A DNA stretch of 56,440 nucleotides, from positions 1-56,440 of the forward strand of contig PLUC01000230.1 in NCBI GenBank assembly GCA_003165415.1. The letters are read 5' to 3'. Below, one piece after another: positions 43,929-54,147 of the stretch (its first letter is position 1; every line of letters starts with the position of its first letter). Source of the stretch: Holophagaceae bacterium (GTDB lineage Bacteria > Acidobacteriota > Holophagae > Holophagales > Holophagaceae). Below the pieces are notes generated by a model. It had not been told where the DNA came from. It saw only the letters and a list, made by a program, of their open reading frames with translations, and searched no databases. The translations under genes and the position numbers were made by a program.

Positions 43929-44594
43929 ATGTCCCTCGCCCCTAGTCTCGTCGGACTGCTCACCCTGGACGGGAAGGTCGCCCTGGTGACTGGCGCCGCC
44001 TCCGGCATCGGCCGCGGCATCGCCCTCCGCCTGGCCGAAGCGGGCGCTGCGGTGATGGTGCTGGATGTCAACGAGGACGGCGGCCGGGAGACCGTCCGTG
44101 TGATCCAGGAGGCCGGCGGTCAGGCGGCTTTCCAGCGGTGCGACGTGCGCTCCCAGGAGGACTGCCGACGGGCCTCGGAGGAGACGATCCACCGGTTCGG
44201 CCGGATCGACATTCTGTGCAACAACGCCGGCGGCGGCAGCATCATCAACACCGGCTCCGGTTGGGCCCTGAAGGGCGGCCCCCGGGCGGCCTCATACTGC
44301 GCCGCCAAGGGCGGCGTGATGAACCTCACCCGGGCCATGGCCATCGACTTGGGCCGCCATTGGATCCGGGTCAACGCCGTGTGTCCTGGCGACATCGACA
44401 CCCCCATGCTCCGGGACGAATGCGCCCAGCTGGGCGAAGAGCCCAAGGCCTTCATGGCGGAATCGGCGGTCCGGCCCCTGCACCGGGTGGGCAGCCCCGA
44501 GGACGTGGCCAACACCGTGCTATTCCTGGCCAGCGGACTTTCCACTTGGGTCACCGGAACCCACGTGGTGGTGGACGGCGGCGGCATCGCCTAG
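43929..44594 (+). CDS. SDR family oxidoreductase with apparent internal deletion
   Basis: DGKVALVTGAASGIGRGIALRLAEAGA...DILCNNAG|GGSIINTGSGW...ASYCAAKGGV...VDGGGIA; the ~45 residues expected between NNAG and GGSIIN are absent. Confidence 0.8.
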   Translation: MSLAPSLVGLLTLDGKVALVTGAASGIGRGIALRLAEAGAAVMVLDVNEDGGRETVRVIQEAGGQAAFQRCDVRSQEDCRRASEETIHRFGRIDILCNNAGGGSIINTGSGWALKGGPRAASYCAAKGGVMNLTRAMAIDLGRHWIRVNAVCPGDIDTPMLRDECAQLGEEPKAFMAESAVRPLHRVGSPEDVANTVLFLASGLSTWVTGTHVVVDGGGIA

Positions 44595-44615
44595 CACTTT
44601 CAATGGGAGGGGAGC

Positions 44616-45368
44616 ATGCGTGGGTTGAGGAACAAGGGGGTCCTGGTGACCGGCGGCGCAAGCGGCATCGGTGCGGCCACCGCCGCCCGGTTCCTGGAGG
44701 AGGGGGCGCAGGTCTGCGTGCTGGACCGGGATCCCAAGGGCAACGACGCCATCCAGGCCTCCCTGCCGGGCCTGCGCGCTACCATCCGCTGCGATGTGAC
44801 CCGGACCGAAGAGGTACGGGCCGCCTTCGATCAGGCGGTGGCCCTCATGGGTGGGGTGGATGTGGTGATCAACAACGCCGGCATCAGCATCCGCCACCGG
44901 TTCCTGGAGATCACCGCCGAGGACTGGGACCGGGTGCTGGCGGTCAACCTCACCGGCGTGTTCCATGTGGCCCAGACAGGCGCCAGACACATGATCCAAC
45001 GGGGCAAGGGGGTGATTCTCAACACCGCCTCCACCAACGGCATCGCCGGCTACCCGTTCTACGCGGACTATAATGCCACCAAAGCCGGGGTGATCGAGCT
45101 GACCCGGTCCATGGCCCTGGAACTGGCTCCGGCTGTGCGGGTCAACGCCGTGGCCCCAGGCTATGTGCTCACCCCCATGCAGCGGGCCGAGTACACCGAT
45201 GAGATGCTGGAGGAAGTGAACCGCAAGCTGCCCCTCGGCCGCCACGCCCTGCCCGAGGAGGTGGCGGCTCTGTTCGCGTTCCTTGCCTCGGATGACGCTG
45301 CGTACATCACCGGCCACGTGTACTGCCTGGACGGCGGCGAACTGGCCGGAGGCCTCGCCAGCCGCTAG
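44616..45368 (+). CDS. SDR family oxidoreductase (intact)
   Basis: GVLVTGGASGIGAATAARFLEEGA, NNAG, YNATKAG, full-length 250 aa. Confidence 0.93.
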   Translation: MRGLRNKGVLVTGGASGIGAATAARFLEEGAQVCVLDRDPKGNDAIQASLPGLRATIRCDVTRTEEVRAAFDQAVALMGGVDVVINNAGISIRHRFLEITAEDWDRVLAVNLTGVFHVAQTGARHMIQRGKGVILNTASTNGIAGYPFYADYNATKAGVIELTRSMALELAPAVRVNAVAPGYVLTPMQRAEYTDEMLEEVNRKLPLGRHALPEEVAALFAFLASDDAAYITGHVYCLDGGELAGGLASR

Positions 45369-45522
45369 GCATCAATTTGCCAAGCCAAGTCAATTCCATG
45401 TCTTCCGCCGGTTCGAAGCGGCACATTCCGTCCTCCGTACCTCTGGGTCCAGACGGATCATGCGGAGAACTCGCGAAGGTTCGAAGATGAAAAGCATACA
45501 ATCCCATTCCCAGGAGGTACCT

Positions 45523-46923
45523 ATGGCGCAGGAATATCGCGGCCATCCCTACATCCCCAACTCGGTTCCGGCCGTGAAGGCGGAAATGCTCGAAGCCATC
45601 GGCGCTGGCTCGATCGACGATCTGTACGCCGACATCCCCGCCGGGCTCCGGTTCACGGGCGTGATGGCCATCCCCGAGGCGATCGAAGCCGAATCCGAGC
45701 TGCGCAAGCACGTGGAGGGAATCCTGGCGAAGAACACCTCCTGCGCCGAGGTCACCAGCTTCCTCGGCGCCGGTTGCTACGACCATTACGTGCCCGCCAT
45801 CTGCGACGAAGTGAACCGGCGGAGCGAATTCCTCACCGCCTACGCCGGCGAGCCGTACGAAGACTTTGGCCGGTTCCAGACCTTGTGGGAATACCAGAGC
45901 CTGATGGCCGAGTTGCTGGACATGGACGTCTGCACCGTGCCCACCTACGATGGGTTCCAGGCCGCCTGCACCGCCCTGCGCATGGCCGGGCGTTACACCG
46001 GGCGGGACTTGGTCCTGGTGGCCGGCGCCATCGGCCCCGATAAGCTCAGGGCCATCCGCAACTACTGCGAGCCGGTGATGGCCGTGCGGACCCTGGCCAC
46101 CGATCCCCGAACCGGCCTGGTGGACCTGGACCATCTGGGTTCCCAGCTGGACGCCACCGTGGCCGCCATCTATCTGGAAAACCCAGGCTATCTTGGCGTT
46201 CTGGAGAGCCGCGGGCAGCAGATCGCGGATCAGGCCCACACCCATGGCGCTCTCCTGGTGGTGGGGACCGAGCCCAATTCCTTGGGCGTGCTGACGCCCC
46301 CCAGTCAATACGGGGCCGACCTGGTCTGTGGCGACATCCAGACTCTGGGCAACCACATGAATTTCGGTGGCGGCCTGGGCGGCTTCATCGCCTCTCGGGA
46401 CGAGGAGCGCCTGATTATGGAATACCCCAGCCGGCTGTTCGGCATCTCGACCACCGAGGCGCCTGGCGAGTATGGCTTCGGGGACGTGGCCTATGACCGC
46501 ACCTCCTTCGCCCACCGGGAAAAGGGCAAAGAGTTCGTGGGCACCGCCTCGGCCCTGCACGGCATCACCGCCGGGGTCTACCTTGCCCTGATGGGCCCGG
46601 CGGGCATGCGCGAACTGGGGGTGCACCTGCTCCAGAAGGCCCAGTACCTGGTCAAGCGCCTGGGCGAGATGTCCGGGGTCAAAGCGCCGGCCCTGGCCGC
46701 GCCCTTTTTCAAGGAATTTACCGTCGACTTCAACGGCACCGGCCGCACCGTGGCGGACATCAACCGGGCCCTGCTGGCCCAGGGGATCTTCGGCGGAAAG
46801 GACCTCTCCGCGGACTTCCCCGCCCTCGGCCAGACTGCCCTCTACGCGGTCACCGAGCAGATCAGCCAGGAGGAGATCGACCGCTTCATCACTATGCTCG
46901 CCGCCACGCTGGGAGGTAACTGA
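45523..46923 (+). CDS. glycine dehydrogenase (decarboxylating) subunit 1-like protein (GcvPA family)
   Basis: RBS AGGAGGT; YIPNSVPAVKAEMLEAIGAGSIDDLYADIP, SFLGAGCYDHYVPAICDEVNRRSEFLTAYAGEPYEDFGRFQTLWEYQSLMAELLDMDV. Confidence 0.88.
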   Translation: MAQEYRGHPYIPNSVPAVKAEMLEAIGAGSIDDLYADIPAGLRFTGVMAIPEAIEAESELRKHVEGILAKNTSCAEVTSFLGAGCYDHYVPAICDEVNRRSEFLTAYAGEPYEDFGRFQTLWEYQSLMAELLDMDVCTVPTYDGFQAACTALRMAGRYTGRDLVLVAGAIGPDKLRAIRNYCEPVMAVRTLATDPRTGLVDLDHLGSQLDATVAAIYLENPGYLGVLESRGQQIADQAHTHGALLVVGTEPNSLGVLTPPSQYGADLVCGDIQTLGNHMNFGGGLGGFIASRDEERLIMEYPSRLFGISTTEAPGEYGFGDVAYDRTSFAHREKGKEFVGTASALHGITAGVYLALMGPAGMRELGVHLLQKAQYLVKRLGEMSGVKAPALAAPFFKEFTVDFNGTGRTVADINRALLAQGIFGGKDLSADFPALGQTALYAVTEQISQEEIDRFITMLAATLGGN

Positions 46924-46924
46924 C

Positions 46925-48305
46925 ATGACCTTCAAGCGCACCTTCAAAGTCCGCACCCAGTTCCATCAGGCCAAATGGGATGAGGAGCTGATCTTCGAGC
47001 TGCACAAGCCTGGGGAGCGCGGCGTGGCCGTCGCCCCGGTGGAGCCGGGGATCGCCGCCGAAGTGGGCGACGGGATCTCGGCCCTGCCTCCGGCCCTGGT
47101 CCGCAGGACGCCGCCGGCCTTACCCGAAGTGGCCCAGATGCGGGTGCTCAAGCACTACCTGCGCCTCAGCCAGGAGAACCTGGGCGGCGACCTGAACATC
47201 GACATCGGCCAGGGCACCTGCACCATGAAGTACAACCCTAAGATCAACGACATCCTGGCGGCGGACCCGCACTTGGCCAGGCTGCACCCGCTCCAGGACC
47301 CGGCCACCGTCCAGGGAGCCCTGGCGGTGATGCACAGCCTCGACCTCTACCTGCGGGAGATCTCCGGCATGGACCGGTTCAGCCTGCAGCCGTCCTCAGG
47401 GTCCGCGGCGATCCTGAACATGGTGTCGATCATCCAGGCCTACCACAAGGATCGCGGCACGGCCGGCAGCCGGGACGAGATGATCACCACCATCTTCAGC
47501 CATCCTTCCGACGCCGCCGCGGCCGCCGTGAAGGGCTACAAGGTCGTCACCCTGTTCCAGGGCGCGGACGGACTGCCTACGGTTGAGGATCTGCGCAAGG
47601 CGGTCGGCCCCCGTACCGCCGGGCTGCTGATCACCAACCCCGAGGACACCGGGATCTTCAACCCGCGCAGCTATGCCCTCGACTACGACCTGCCGAAAAG
47701 CATCGGCAAGACCCGGGCCTTCTATGGCACCGTGCAGGTGGCGCTCAAGGCCTACGCCTGGATCCGGGCCCTGGGCGGGCGCGGCCTGCGCGAGGTGTCC
47801 GAGATCGCCGTTCTGAACAACAACTACCTCCTGGAGAAGATCCGGCGCATCCGCGGCGCATCCGCGGCGCATCCGCGGCGCATCCGCCCCCTATGCCAAG
47901 GGCCGCCGGCGCATCGAGCAGGTGCGCTACAGCTGGGAACAGCTGTACCAGGAAACTGGAGTCACCACGGAGGACATCGCCTACCGAATGGCCGACTATG
48001 GTATGCACCTGTGGAGCAGCCACCACCCGTTCATCGTGCCCCAGCCGTTCACGGTGGAGCCCACCGAATCCTATTCCAAGGAGGAGCTGGACGAATACGT
48101 GGCGGTGCTGGAGCAGATCTCCGCCGAGGCCTACGCGGATCCCCAGCTGGTCAAGACCGCCCCCCACCGGAGCGTGTGCCGGCGCATCGACCCGGCGCCG
48201 TTCGACGATCCCAAGCGGTGGGCCATCACCTGGCGGCTCTATCAGCGCAAGGCCTGGACCGGGAGGGTGTCAGCCCACGGTTCGAGATTCGCAGCAGAAC
48301 CATGA
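46925..48305 (+). pseudogene. glycine dehydrogenase subunit 2-like (GcvPB family), internally deleted and frameshifted
   Basis: QWDEELIFELHKPG-type start, GTCTMKYNPKIN, HPLQDPATVQGAL, DYDLPKSIGKTRAFYG...AYAWIRALG. Frame lost at an 11-bp repeat array and resumes as RYSWEQLYQETGVTTEDIAYRMADYGMHLWSSHHPFIVPQPFTVEPTESYSKEELDEY (ORF 47922..48305). Confidence 0.85.
47843..47886. repeat. tandem repeat, 4 x 11 bp (CGGCGCATCCG)
   Basis: Four exact consecutive copies inside the GcvPB-like coding region. Confidence 0.95.
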
Positions 48306-48339
48306 CGATTGAGCATCGTCCGTTTTGAAAGGGCCCGGC

Positions 48340-49962
48340 ATGCCGACTGAAGCCCATCCAGAGATCCAGACCTTGCTCCAGGAGCTGGTCGCGGTCCGCA
48401 GCGATACCGGCACCACCCAGGAATTGGCCATGGCCGACAAACTGCTGTCGGTGCTCCGGGCCGACCCTTATTTCGTCCGGCACCCGGAGCGTTGCGGGGC
48501 CTTCGAGCAGGGGGACGTGCTGCACCGGCCGGTGGTGTGGGGGTTGCGCCCGGGGCGCACCCCGCGCACGGTAGTCCTGCTAGGACACTACGACACGGTG
48601 GAGATCGACTGCTACGGCGCCCTCAAACCGTACGCCACGGATCCGCCCGCCCTGAAGGCGCGCATGCGGCAACAGGAGATCCACGATCCGGGCCTGCGCC
48701 GGGACCTGGACGACGACGCCTGGGGCTTTGGCCGGGGCATGGCCGATATGAAGGCCGGGCTGGCCATCAACCTGCACACTCTGCTGACCCGGGAGGAGGG
48801 GGAGGCCGGGGTGCTGTTCCTGGCAGTGCCGGACGAGGAACGGATGTCCTCGGGGGCCATCCAGGCGGTCCCCCTGCTGCACGGCCTCCAGCAGCGTTTC
48901 GGCCTGGACTACCGGCTGCTGGTGCTCACTGAGCCCGAGACCACCACCGGAGAGGACCTGGGGGTGGTGCGGGTGACCGGAGGGGGCACAGGCAAGATCC
49001 TCCCGGTGGTGCTGGCCAAGGGGGTGCTGACCCATGCCGCCCGCATCCTGGAGGGCCTCAATTCCGCCCTCATGCTGGCGGAGATCGTGCGCAGCGTGGA
49101 ACTGGACACCGGCCTGGTCTCCGGGGACCGGGGCCAATTCGTGCAGCCCCCGGCCACCCAGATCCTGCGCGACCTGAAGTCCGGCTACGATGTTTCGGTG
49201 CCGGAATACTCGGCGGCCTGCTTCAACCTCATGTTCTTCCCCACCCGGTCTCCGTTGTCGCTGCTGGAGGACCTGCGGAGGATTTGCGCCAGAGCGGTGC
49301 ACCGGGTAGTGCGGCGGTACCACAAGGCCTTCGATACCATGGTCGGGATGGGCGCCATGGCCGAGACGGCCCGCCAGCGGTTTGTTCCGGAGGTCCTGAC
49401 CCTGGGCGAACTGGAACGGCGCCTGGGCGGAGCGCCGGACTTCGAAGCGTTCCGCCAAGCCACCCTGGACCAGCTCCAGGACCAGGTGCGCTCCGGGCGA
49501 TGCGCCCTTCCGGACGCCAGCATTCAGTATCTCAAGGCCATGGCCGAGCGGGGCGCCTTCCCCGGGCCGGCGGTGGTGCTCGGGATCTCTCCGCCGTACT
49601 ACCCGACGGTGAGCAACACGGCCATCGGCAAGGACGTCGCCCCTTACCTGGAGGGACTGGACGAATACCTGCGCACCCGATACGCCAGCCGCCTGGAATA
49701 CCTGCCGTACCGCCCCAGCATCACCGACCTGAGCTACACCTCCTGCCCGGATCCCAAGGCGGAGCGGTGCCTGCTTGACAACGTGGCTCTGGCGCCGGCC
49801 CTCTATGATGTCCCGGTGGAGCAGATCGCTCAGCTGAACCTACCGGTGCTGGCGTTGGGTCCCAACGGACGGGAGATCCACCGGGCGGGAGAGCATGTCT
49901 ACCTGCCGGACGTCACCGGGCGGATCCCGGACGTGGTGGCGGCGATCATCGACCGCGTCTAG
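48340..49962 (+). CDS. M20/M25/M40 family peptidase (RocB-like)
   Basis: VVLLGHYDTVEIDCYGALKPYATDP, WGFGRGMADMKAGLAINLHTLL, FLAVPDEERMSSGA, LLVLTEPETTTGED. Confidence 0.85.
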   Translation: MPTEAHPEIQTLLQELVAVRSDTGTTQELAMADKLLSVLRADPYFVRHPERCGAFEQGDVLHRPVVWGLRPGRTPRTVVLLGHYDTVEIDCYGALKPYATDPPALKARMRQQEIHDPGLRRDLDDDAWGFGRGMADMKAGLAINLHTLLTREEGEAGVLFLAVPDEERMSSGAIQAVPLLHGLQQRFGLDYRLLVLTEPETTTGEDLGVVRVTGGGTGKILPVVLAKGVLTHAARILEGLNSALMLAEIVRSVELDTGLVSGDRGQFVQPPATQILRDLKSGYDVSVPEYSAACFNLMFFPTRSPLSLLEDLRRICARAVHRVVRRYHKAFDTMVGMGAMAETARQRFVPEVLTLGELERRLGGAPDFEAFRQATLDQLQDQVRSGRCALPDASIQYLKAMAERGAFPGPAVVLGISPPYYPTVSNTAIGKDVAPYLEGLDEYLRTRYASRLEYLPYRPSITDLSYTSCPDPKAERCLLDNVALAPALYDVPVEQIAQLNLPVLALGPNGREIHRAGEHVYLPDVTGRIPDVVAAIIDRV

Positions 49963-50060
49963 GAATGCCTTCCAACGGGTTCGGTTGAAAATCATGGTAC
50001 CGCCGGTCTCGGCTTTCCATCCGTAGCCGGACACAGGCTTCCGTCCTCCTGGAGGTTGCC

Positions 50061-51482
50061 ATGAAGGTCGATCGGATCGTGCAGGCGCCCCATGTGTACA
50101 CCCTGGAAGGGGCAGGGGTCGGGTACCGAGCGGACACCGCCCTGGTGATCGATCGGGGCAGAATCATCGACCTGGTCGAAGCTGCGACCGTGGCCGACCG
50201 CTACCAGACCGAGGGCAGCCTGGTGCTGGACCACCATGCGTTGTTCCCGGGCTTCATCGACGCCCACATGCACATGGCCATCTCCATCCTGCGGGGACTG
50301 GCCCAGGATACCGGTCACTGGATGATGTACGGTGTGCAGCCCTTCATCGCGCCGCTCCGGCCCGAGGACCGCAGGGTCGGCAATCGGCTCGCCCTGGTGG
50401 AGGCGGTCAGGGCCGGCACCACCACCCTGGGCGACTTCGAGGGAGACATGGAGCCCGTGTGCGAGCTGGTGGCCCAGGTGGGCGTGCGGGGCAACCTGGC
50501 CCAGACTATCCGGGACGCGGAGCACCGGACCTACACCGTGGGTGAGCTGTACCACTTCAACCCGGACCTGGGGCGGCGGAGCCTGGAGAGCAACCTGGCC
50601 CTTCACGACCGCTGGCACGGCAAAGCCGACGGCCGGATCCGGATCCTGTTCGGGCCCCAGGCCGCCGATTTCGCCAGCCGGGAGTTGCTGCTGGAGGTCC
50701 AGCACCAGGCTAAGGCGCGCGGCGCCCGGATCCACATGCATGTCCAGCAGGGCGACCGGGAGACCCACCAGATCGTGGCGCGCTACGGCCAGCGCCCGAT
50801 CGAGTGGCTGCGGGAGATCGGCTACCTGGACTCGAGCCTGATCGCGGTGCATCTCACCGACGCCGACGCCCAGGAAGCGGCGGTGGTGGCGGCCAGCGGG
50901 GCCTCCATGGTGGTCTGCCCGGGCTCCATCGGCATCATCGACGGCATCGTGCCGCCCTCGGTGGCATTCCAGGAGGCCGGCGGCCTCTGCGGGCTGGGTT
51001 CGGACCAGGCGCCGGGCAACAACTGCCACAACGTGATCAACGAGATGAAAATGGTGTGCTTGTTCAACAAGATCAAGTACCGGGATCCGGAGTGCATGCC
51101 GGCCTGGAAGGCCCTGCGCATGGCCACCATCGAAGGGGCCCGGGCGATCGGCCTGGGTGACGAGATCGGCTCCCTGGAAGTGGGCAAGCGGGCCGACTTC
51201 ATCGCCATCGACCTGACCGCGCCGTCCATGCTGCCGGTGTTCCGCAAACCCATGCGCAACATCGTGCCGAACCTGGTCTACAGCGCCCGGGGCAACGAGG
51301 TGGCGCTGTCGGTGGTGGACGGCCGGACCATCCTGCAGGACGGCAAGGTGCTCGGCATCGACGAGGAGACGCTGGCGGCGGACGCCGCCCGGTGCGCCGA
51401 GGTCATCGGCAGCCGGGCCGCACCGGAGTTCTGGGCCATCGACGGCTCCAACGCCGCCTTCATGCGGGAAGGCAAGCTCTGA
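50061..51482 (+). CDS. amidohydrolase family protein (SsnA/ATZ-TRZ-like)
   Basis: LFPGFIDAHMHMAISILRGLAQD, VRAGTTTLGDFEG, RIHMHVQQGDRETHQ, CGLGSDQAPGNNCHNVINEMK. Confidence 0.87.
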   Translation: MKVDRIVQAPHVYTLEGAGVGYRADTALVIDRGRIIDLVEAATVADRYQTEGSLVLDHHALFPGFIDAHMHMAISILRGLAQDTGHWMMYGVQPFIAPLRPEDRRVGNRLALVEAVRAGTTTLGDFEGDMEPVCELVAQVGVRGNLAQTIRDAEHRTYTVGELYHFNPDLGRRSLESNLALHDRWHGKADGRIRILFGPQAADFASRELLLEVQHQAKARGARIHMHVQQGDRETHQIVARYGQRPIEWLREIGYLDSSLIAVHLTDADAQEAAVVAASGASMVVCPGSIGIIDGIVPPSVAFQEAGGLCGLGSDQAPGNNCHNVINEMKMVCLFNKIKYRDPECMPAWKALRMATIEGARAIGLGDEIGSLEVGKRADFIAIDLTAPSMLPVFRKPMRNIVPNLVYSARGNEVALSVVDGRTILQDGKVLGIDEETLAADAARCAEVIGSRAAPEFWAIDGSNAAFMREGKL

Positions 51483-51565
51483 ACGGCCGGATGCCAGCGG
51501 TCTCTCTGGAGCTTCCCTCACCCAGGAAGCTGATCCGTTGCCCTAGGTTGGATGTCAAATTGGTG

Positions 51566-52891
51566 TCAGATCTCGACGGTGGCCTCCTGCAGCCGGATGC
51601 CTTCCGACTCCAGCTCCGCCAGGCATGGCCCGTACACCTCCGGCAGGGTGGGCATCACCAGCCCGGTGGTGGGGATCCGGCCTTCCAGGAACAGCCGCGC
51701 CACGATGGCCGGGGGCAGGCCGGTGGTGCGGGCGATGGAGGAATCCCCGTTGGGGATGCCGAAGTCGATCAGGGTGGAGGTGATCCGCCTGCGCTTGCTG
51801 GTGGCGGGGTAGAAGGCCACGAATTCATCCTTGAGAACGACCAGGTCCCGTTCCTCCGGGCGGTAGTAGAGGCGCTCGCCGAACAGCAGGCGCACCAGGT
51901 CCCGGCTGCAGCCGCAGGAGGCCGGGATCGGCCGGTCATCGAACAATCCCAGCCACTTCAGGCGCAGGAAGATGGCCGAGGCCGGCCGGAGGCCCAGCTT
52001 GGCGCACAGGGCCGCTTCGGCGCCGGGGGGATCGGCGGCGCCGCAACGCTTGGCCAGGAAGGCACGGAAGGTGAGGCCTTCGAGCTTCTCCCGCTCCTGG
52101 CTGAACAAACCCAGGGCGTTCATGGCGACAATGGTCTCGCTCCAGCCCACATAGCGGAAGGTGGCCCGGAAGATGGTCGTGGCCTCGGGGATGCCGTAAG
52201 TCTCCAGATACGGCAGGGAGTCGGCGTTGGCGTACACCTCGAACCAGCCAAGGCCTTCCACCTCTTCCAGGAAGGCGTGCTCGTAGGTGACCCCGTCGAG
52301 CCATTCCACCAGCTTGCCGTCCATCATGAAACTGGCGGTGCGCCGGGAGGCGCCGATGAGGCTTTCGGGCGCCCAGGACAGCTTGTAGCCCCATGGGTTG
52401 GTGTTGGCCTCGGCGGACGGGATGGCGCCGCAGATGGACCTGTACGACTCCACTCTGCCGCCTTCCGCGTGGATGGCGTTGATGCTCTTGGCGGCGGACA
52501 TGTGGTCGATGCCCGGGTCCACGCCCAGTTCGAACATCCAGGAGAGTCCCGCTTCCTTGACCTGAGGCTCCATGGCCTTGACGGCAGGGTCCACGTAGAC
52601 CGGGTGCACTAGGTTGGCGCTGGCCTTCAGGCAGGCGGGGGCCACCTGGTTGATGCTTTCCGCCGGAAGCAGGTTGATGACCAGGTCCGCCTTCTGGGAG
52701 GCGATGAAACCGGCAAGATCCTGGGGAAGGATTTGGTTCAAGGCCGTGGTGCGGGGGTGGTAGCCGGTGACCCGGGCCAGGCTCTCCCGCACCGCCTCCA
52801 CGACCGTCAGTTTCAGCCACTCGTATTTCTGCAGATACTGCACACAGGGCCGGGCGACGCGGCCGGCCCCCAGGATGAGCACATGTTTCAT
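51566..52891 (-). CDS. saccharopine dehydrogenase-like protein (C-terminal domain present)
   Basis: RBS GGAGGAGGT; MKHVLILGAGRVARPCVQYLQKYEWLKLTVVEAV...LINLLPAESINQVAPACLKASANLVHPVYVDPAVKAM...GVDPGIDHMSAAKSI. Confidence 0.88.
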   Translation of the reverse strand: MKHVLILGAGRVARPCVQYLQKYEWLKLTVVEAVRESLARVTGYHPRTTALNQILPQDLAGFIASQKADLVINLLPAESINQVAPACLKASANLVHPVYVDPAVKAMEPQVKEAGLSWMFELGVDPGIDHMSAAKSINAIHAEGGRVESYRSICGAIPSAEANTNPWGYKLSWAPESLIGASRRTASFMMDGKLVEWLDGVTYEHAFLEEVEGLGWFEVYANADSLPYLETYGIPEATTIFRATFRYVGWSETIVAMNALGLFSQEREKLEGLTFRAFLAKRCGAADPPGAEAALCAKLGLRPASAIFLRLKWLGLFDDRPIPASCGCSRDLVRLLFGERLYYRPEERDLVVLKDEFVAFYPATSKRRRITSTLIDFGIPNGDSSIARTTGLPPAIVARLFLEGRIPTTGLVMPTLPEVYGPCLAELESEGIRLQEATVEI

Positions 52892-53090
52892 GATGCGACC
52901 TCCTCCACAAGGATCGTGCGGAAACCATGACAAATCTTTCAATTGGACCCAGCTAGTTATTAAAGAGATTAAGAGAACTCTATACTAGCATCATGGAAAC
53001 AGCCCTTGTGGCCCTGAGATGCGCCTCGGGGTGCGTCCAGTTCCATCGCCAGGAGAACAAGTCCACCCTTGATGCACAAGGAGACATTAA

Positions 53091-53819
53091 ATGAGCATGG
53101 ATTACGACAGTCTAGCTGCGGAATATGCCCAGCACCGCCGCATCCACCCGGGAGTGCTGAAGCGCCTGATCGAGGGTGGGCAGTTGACCTTCGCCTCGCG
53201 GATCCTGGACGTTGGCTGTGGCACCGGGAACTATCTGGTTGCCCTCGAGCAGACCGTGGGCTGCGAAGGCTGGGGGATCGAACCCTCAGCGGAGATGATG
53301 ACGAAGGCTAAGGCCAACGCGGCATCCGCCCGAATCAAAGAGGGAAGGGCGGAGTGCATGGACTTTCCCGACGGATTCTTCGACCTGGTGTTGTCCGTGG
53401 ACGTGATCCATCACGTGGAAGACCGGCCCACTCACTTCCAGGAGGCAGCCCGGGTCCTGAAACGGGGTGGGTTTGTCTGTACGACGACGGATTCGGAGGA
53501 GATCATCCGACACCGCGAACCACTGTCCACCCATTTTCCTGAGACCATCGAAGTGGAACTCCAGCGATATCCCCGGATCTTGGATCTGCGGGAAATGATG
53601 ACGATGGCTGGTTTCACCGGAATCCGGGAGGAGGTGGTTGAGTTCCGCAGCACCATCACGGACATTCAGTCGTACCGCGACAAGGCATTCTCCTCGCTTC
53701 ATCTCATCGACCTGGAAGCCTTCGAGCGCGGCATCCAGCGGCTGGAAACCGACCTCCGCGAAAGGGGCTCCGTGGCGTGGTGGTCGCGGTATTTGATATT
53801 GTGGGGAAGAAAGCCCTGA
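53091..53819 (+). CDS. class I SAM-dependent methyltransferase
   Basis: YDSLAAEYAQHR, ILDVGCGTGNYLVALEQ, FDLVLSVDVIHHVED. Confidence 0.92.
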   Translation: MSMDYDSLAAEYAQHRRIHPGVLKRLIEGGQLTFASRILDVGCGTGNYLVALEQTVGCEGWGIEPSAEMMTKAKANAASARIKEGRAECMDFPDGFFDLVLSVDVIHHVEDRPTHFQEAARVLKRGGFVCTTTDSEEIIRHREPLSTHFPETIEVELQRYPRILDLREMMTMAGFTGIREEVVEFRSTITDIQSYRDKAFSSLHLIDLEAFERGIQRLETDLRERGSVAWWSRYLILWGRKP

Positions 53820-54048
53820 TCAACGTGTGTTTGGGCGGGGCTGTCTGATCTGAGCCCGGTCCGCTGAAATCAACATTTGGGGTCCACCTGCGTGGCAACG
53901 ACCCTGCAGTGGGCCAGAATGGTGTTCCGTTCCCCGGCCTCGCACACAGTATCGGCGGCGAGGGCGTCGCACATCGGATGGGAGCCGAGAGGTCCTCGGC
54001 GCGATGCTTGAGGACAACTTCGAGGTTTTCACCGGCGTGGTCATGCTC

Positions 54049-54147
54049 GGTACCGTGGTCAGGTCTGATTAGTCTAACTATTAAAATTAGCCGACTTAAA
54101 TACTAAACAATAGTCGTCCGCACTTGACAGGGGAAGGATTCGGCATA
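54049..54147 (+). promoter_or_regulatory. third (diverged) copy of the island promoter module, upstream of GntR
   Basis: ccgtggtcagg...cttaaatactaaac...gtccgcacttgacaggggaaggattcggcataa parallels 36706-36803. Confidence 0.65.

Noticed and set aside
47843-47886. CRISPR-like interpretation of the short repeat array
   Set aside because: Units are contiguous 11-mers without spacers; it is a VNTR.
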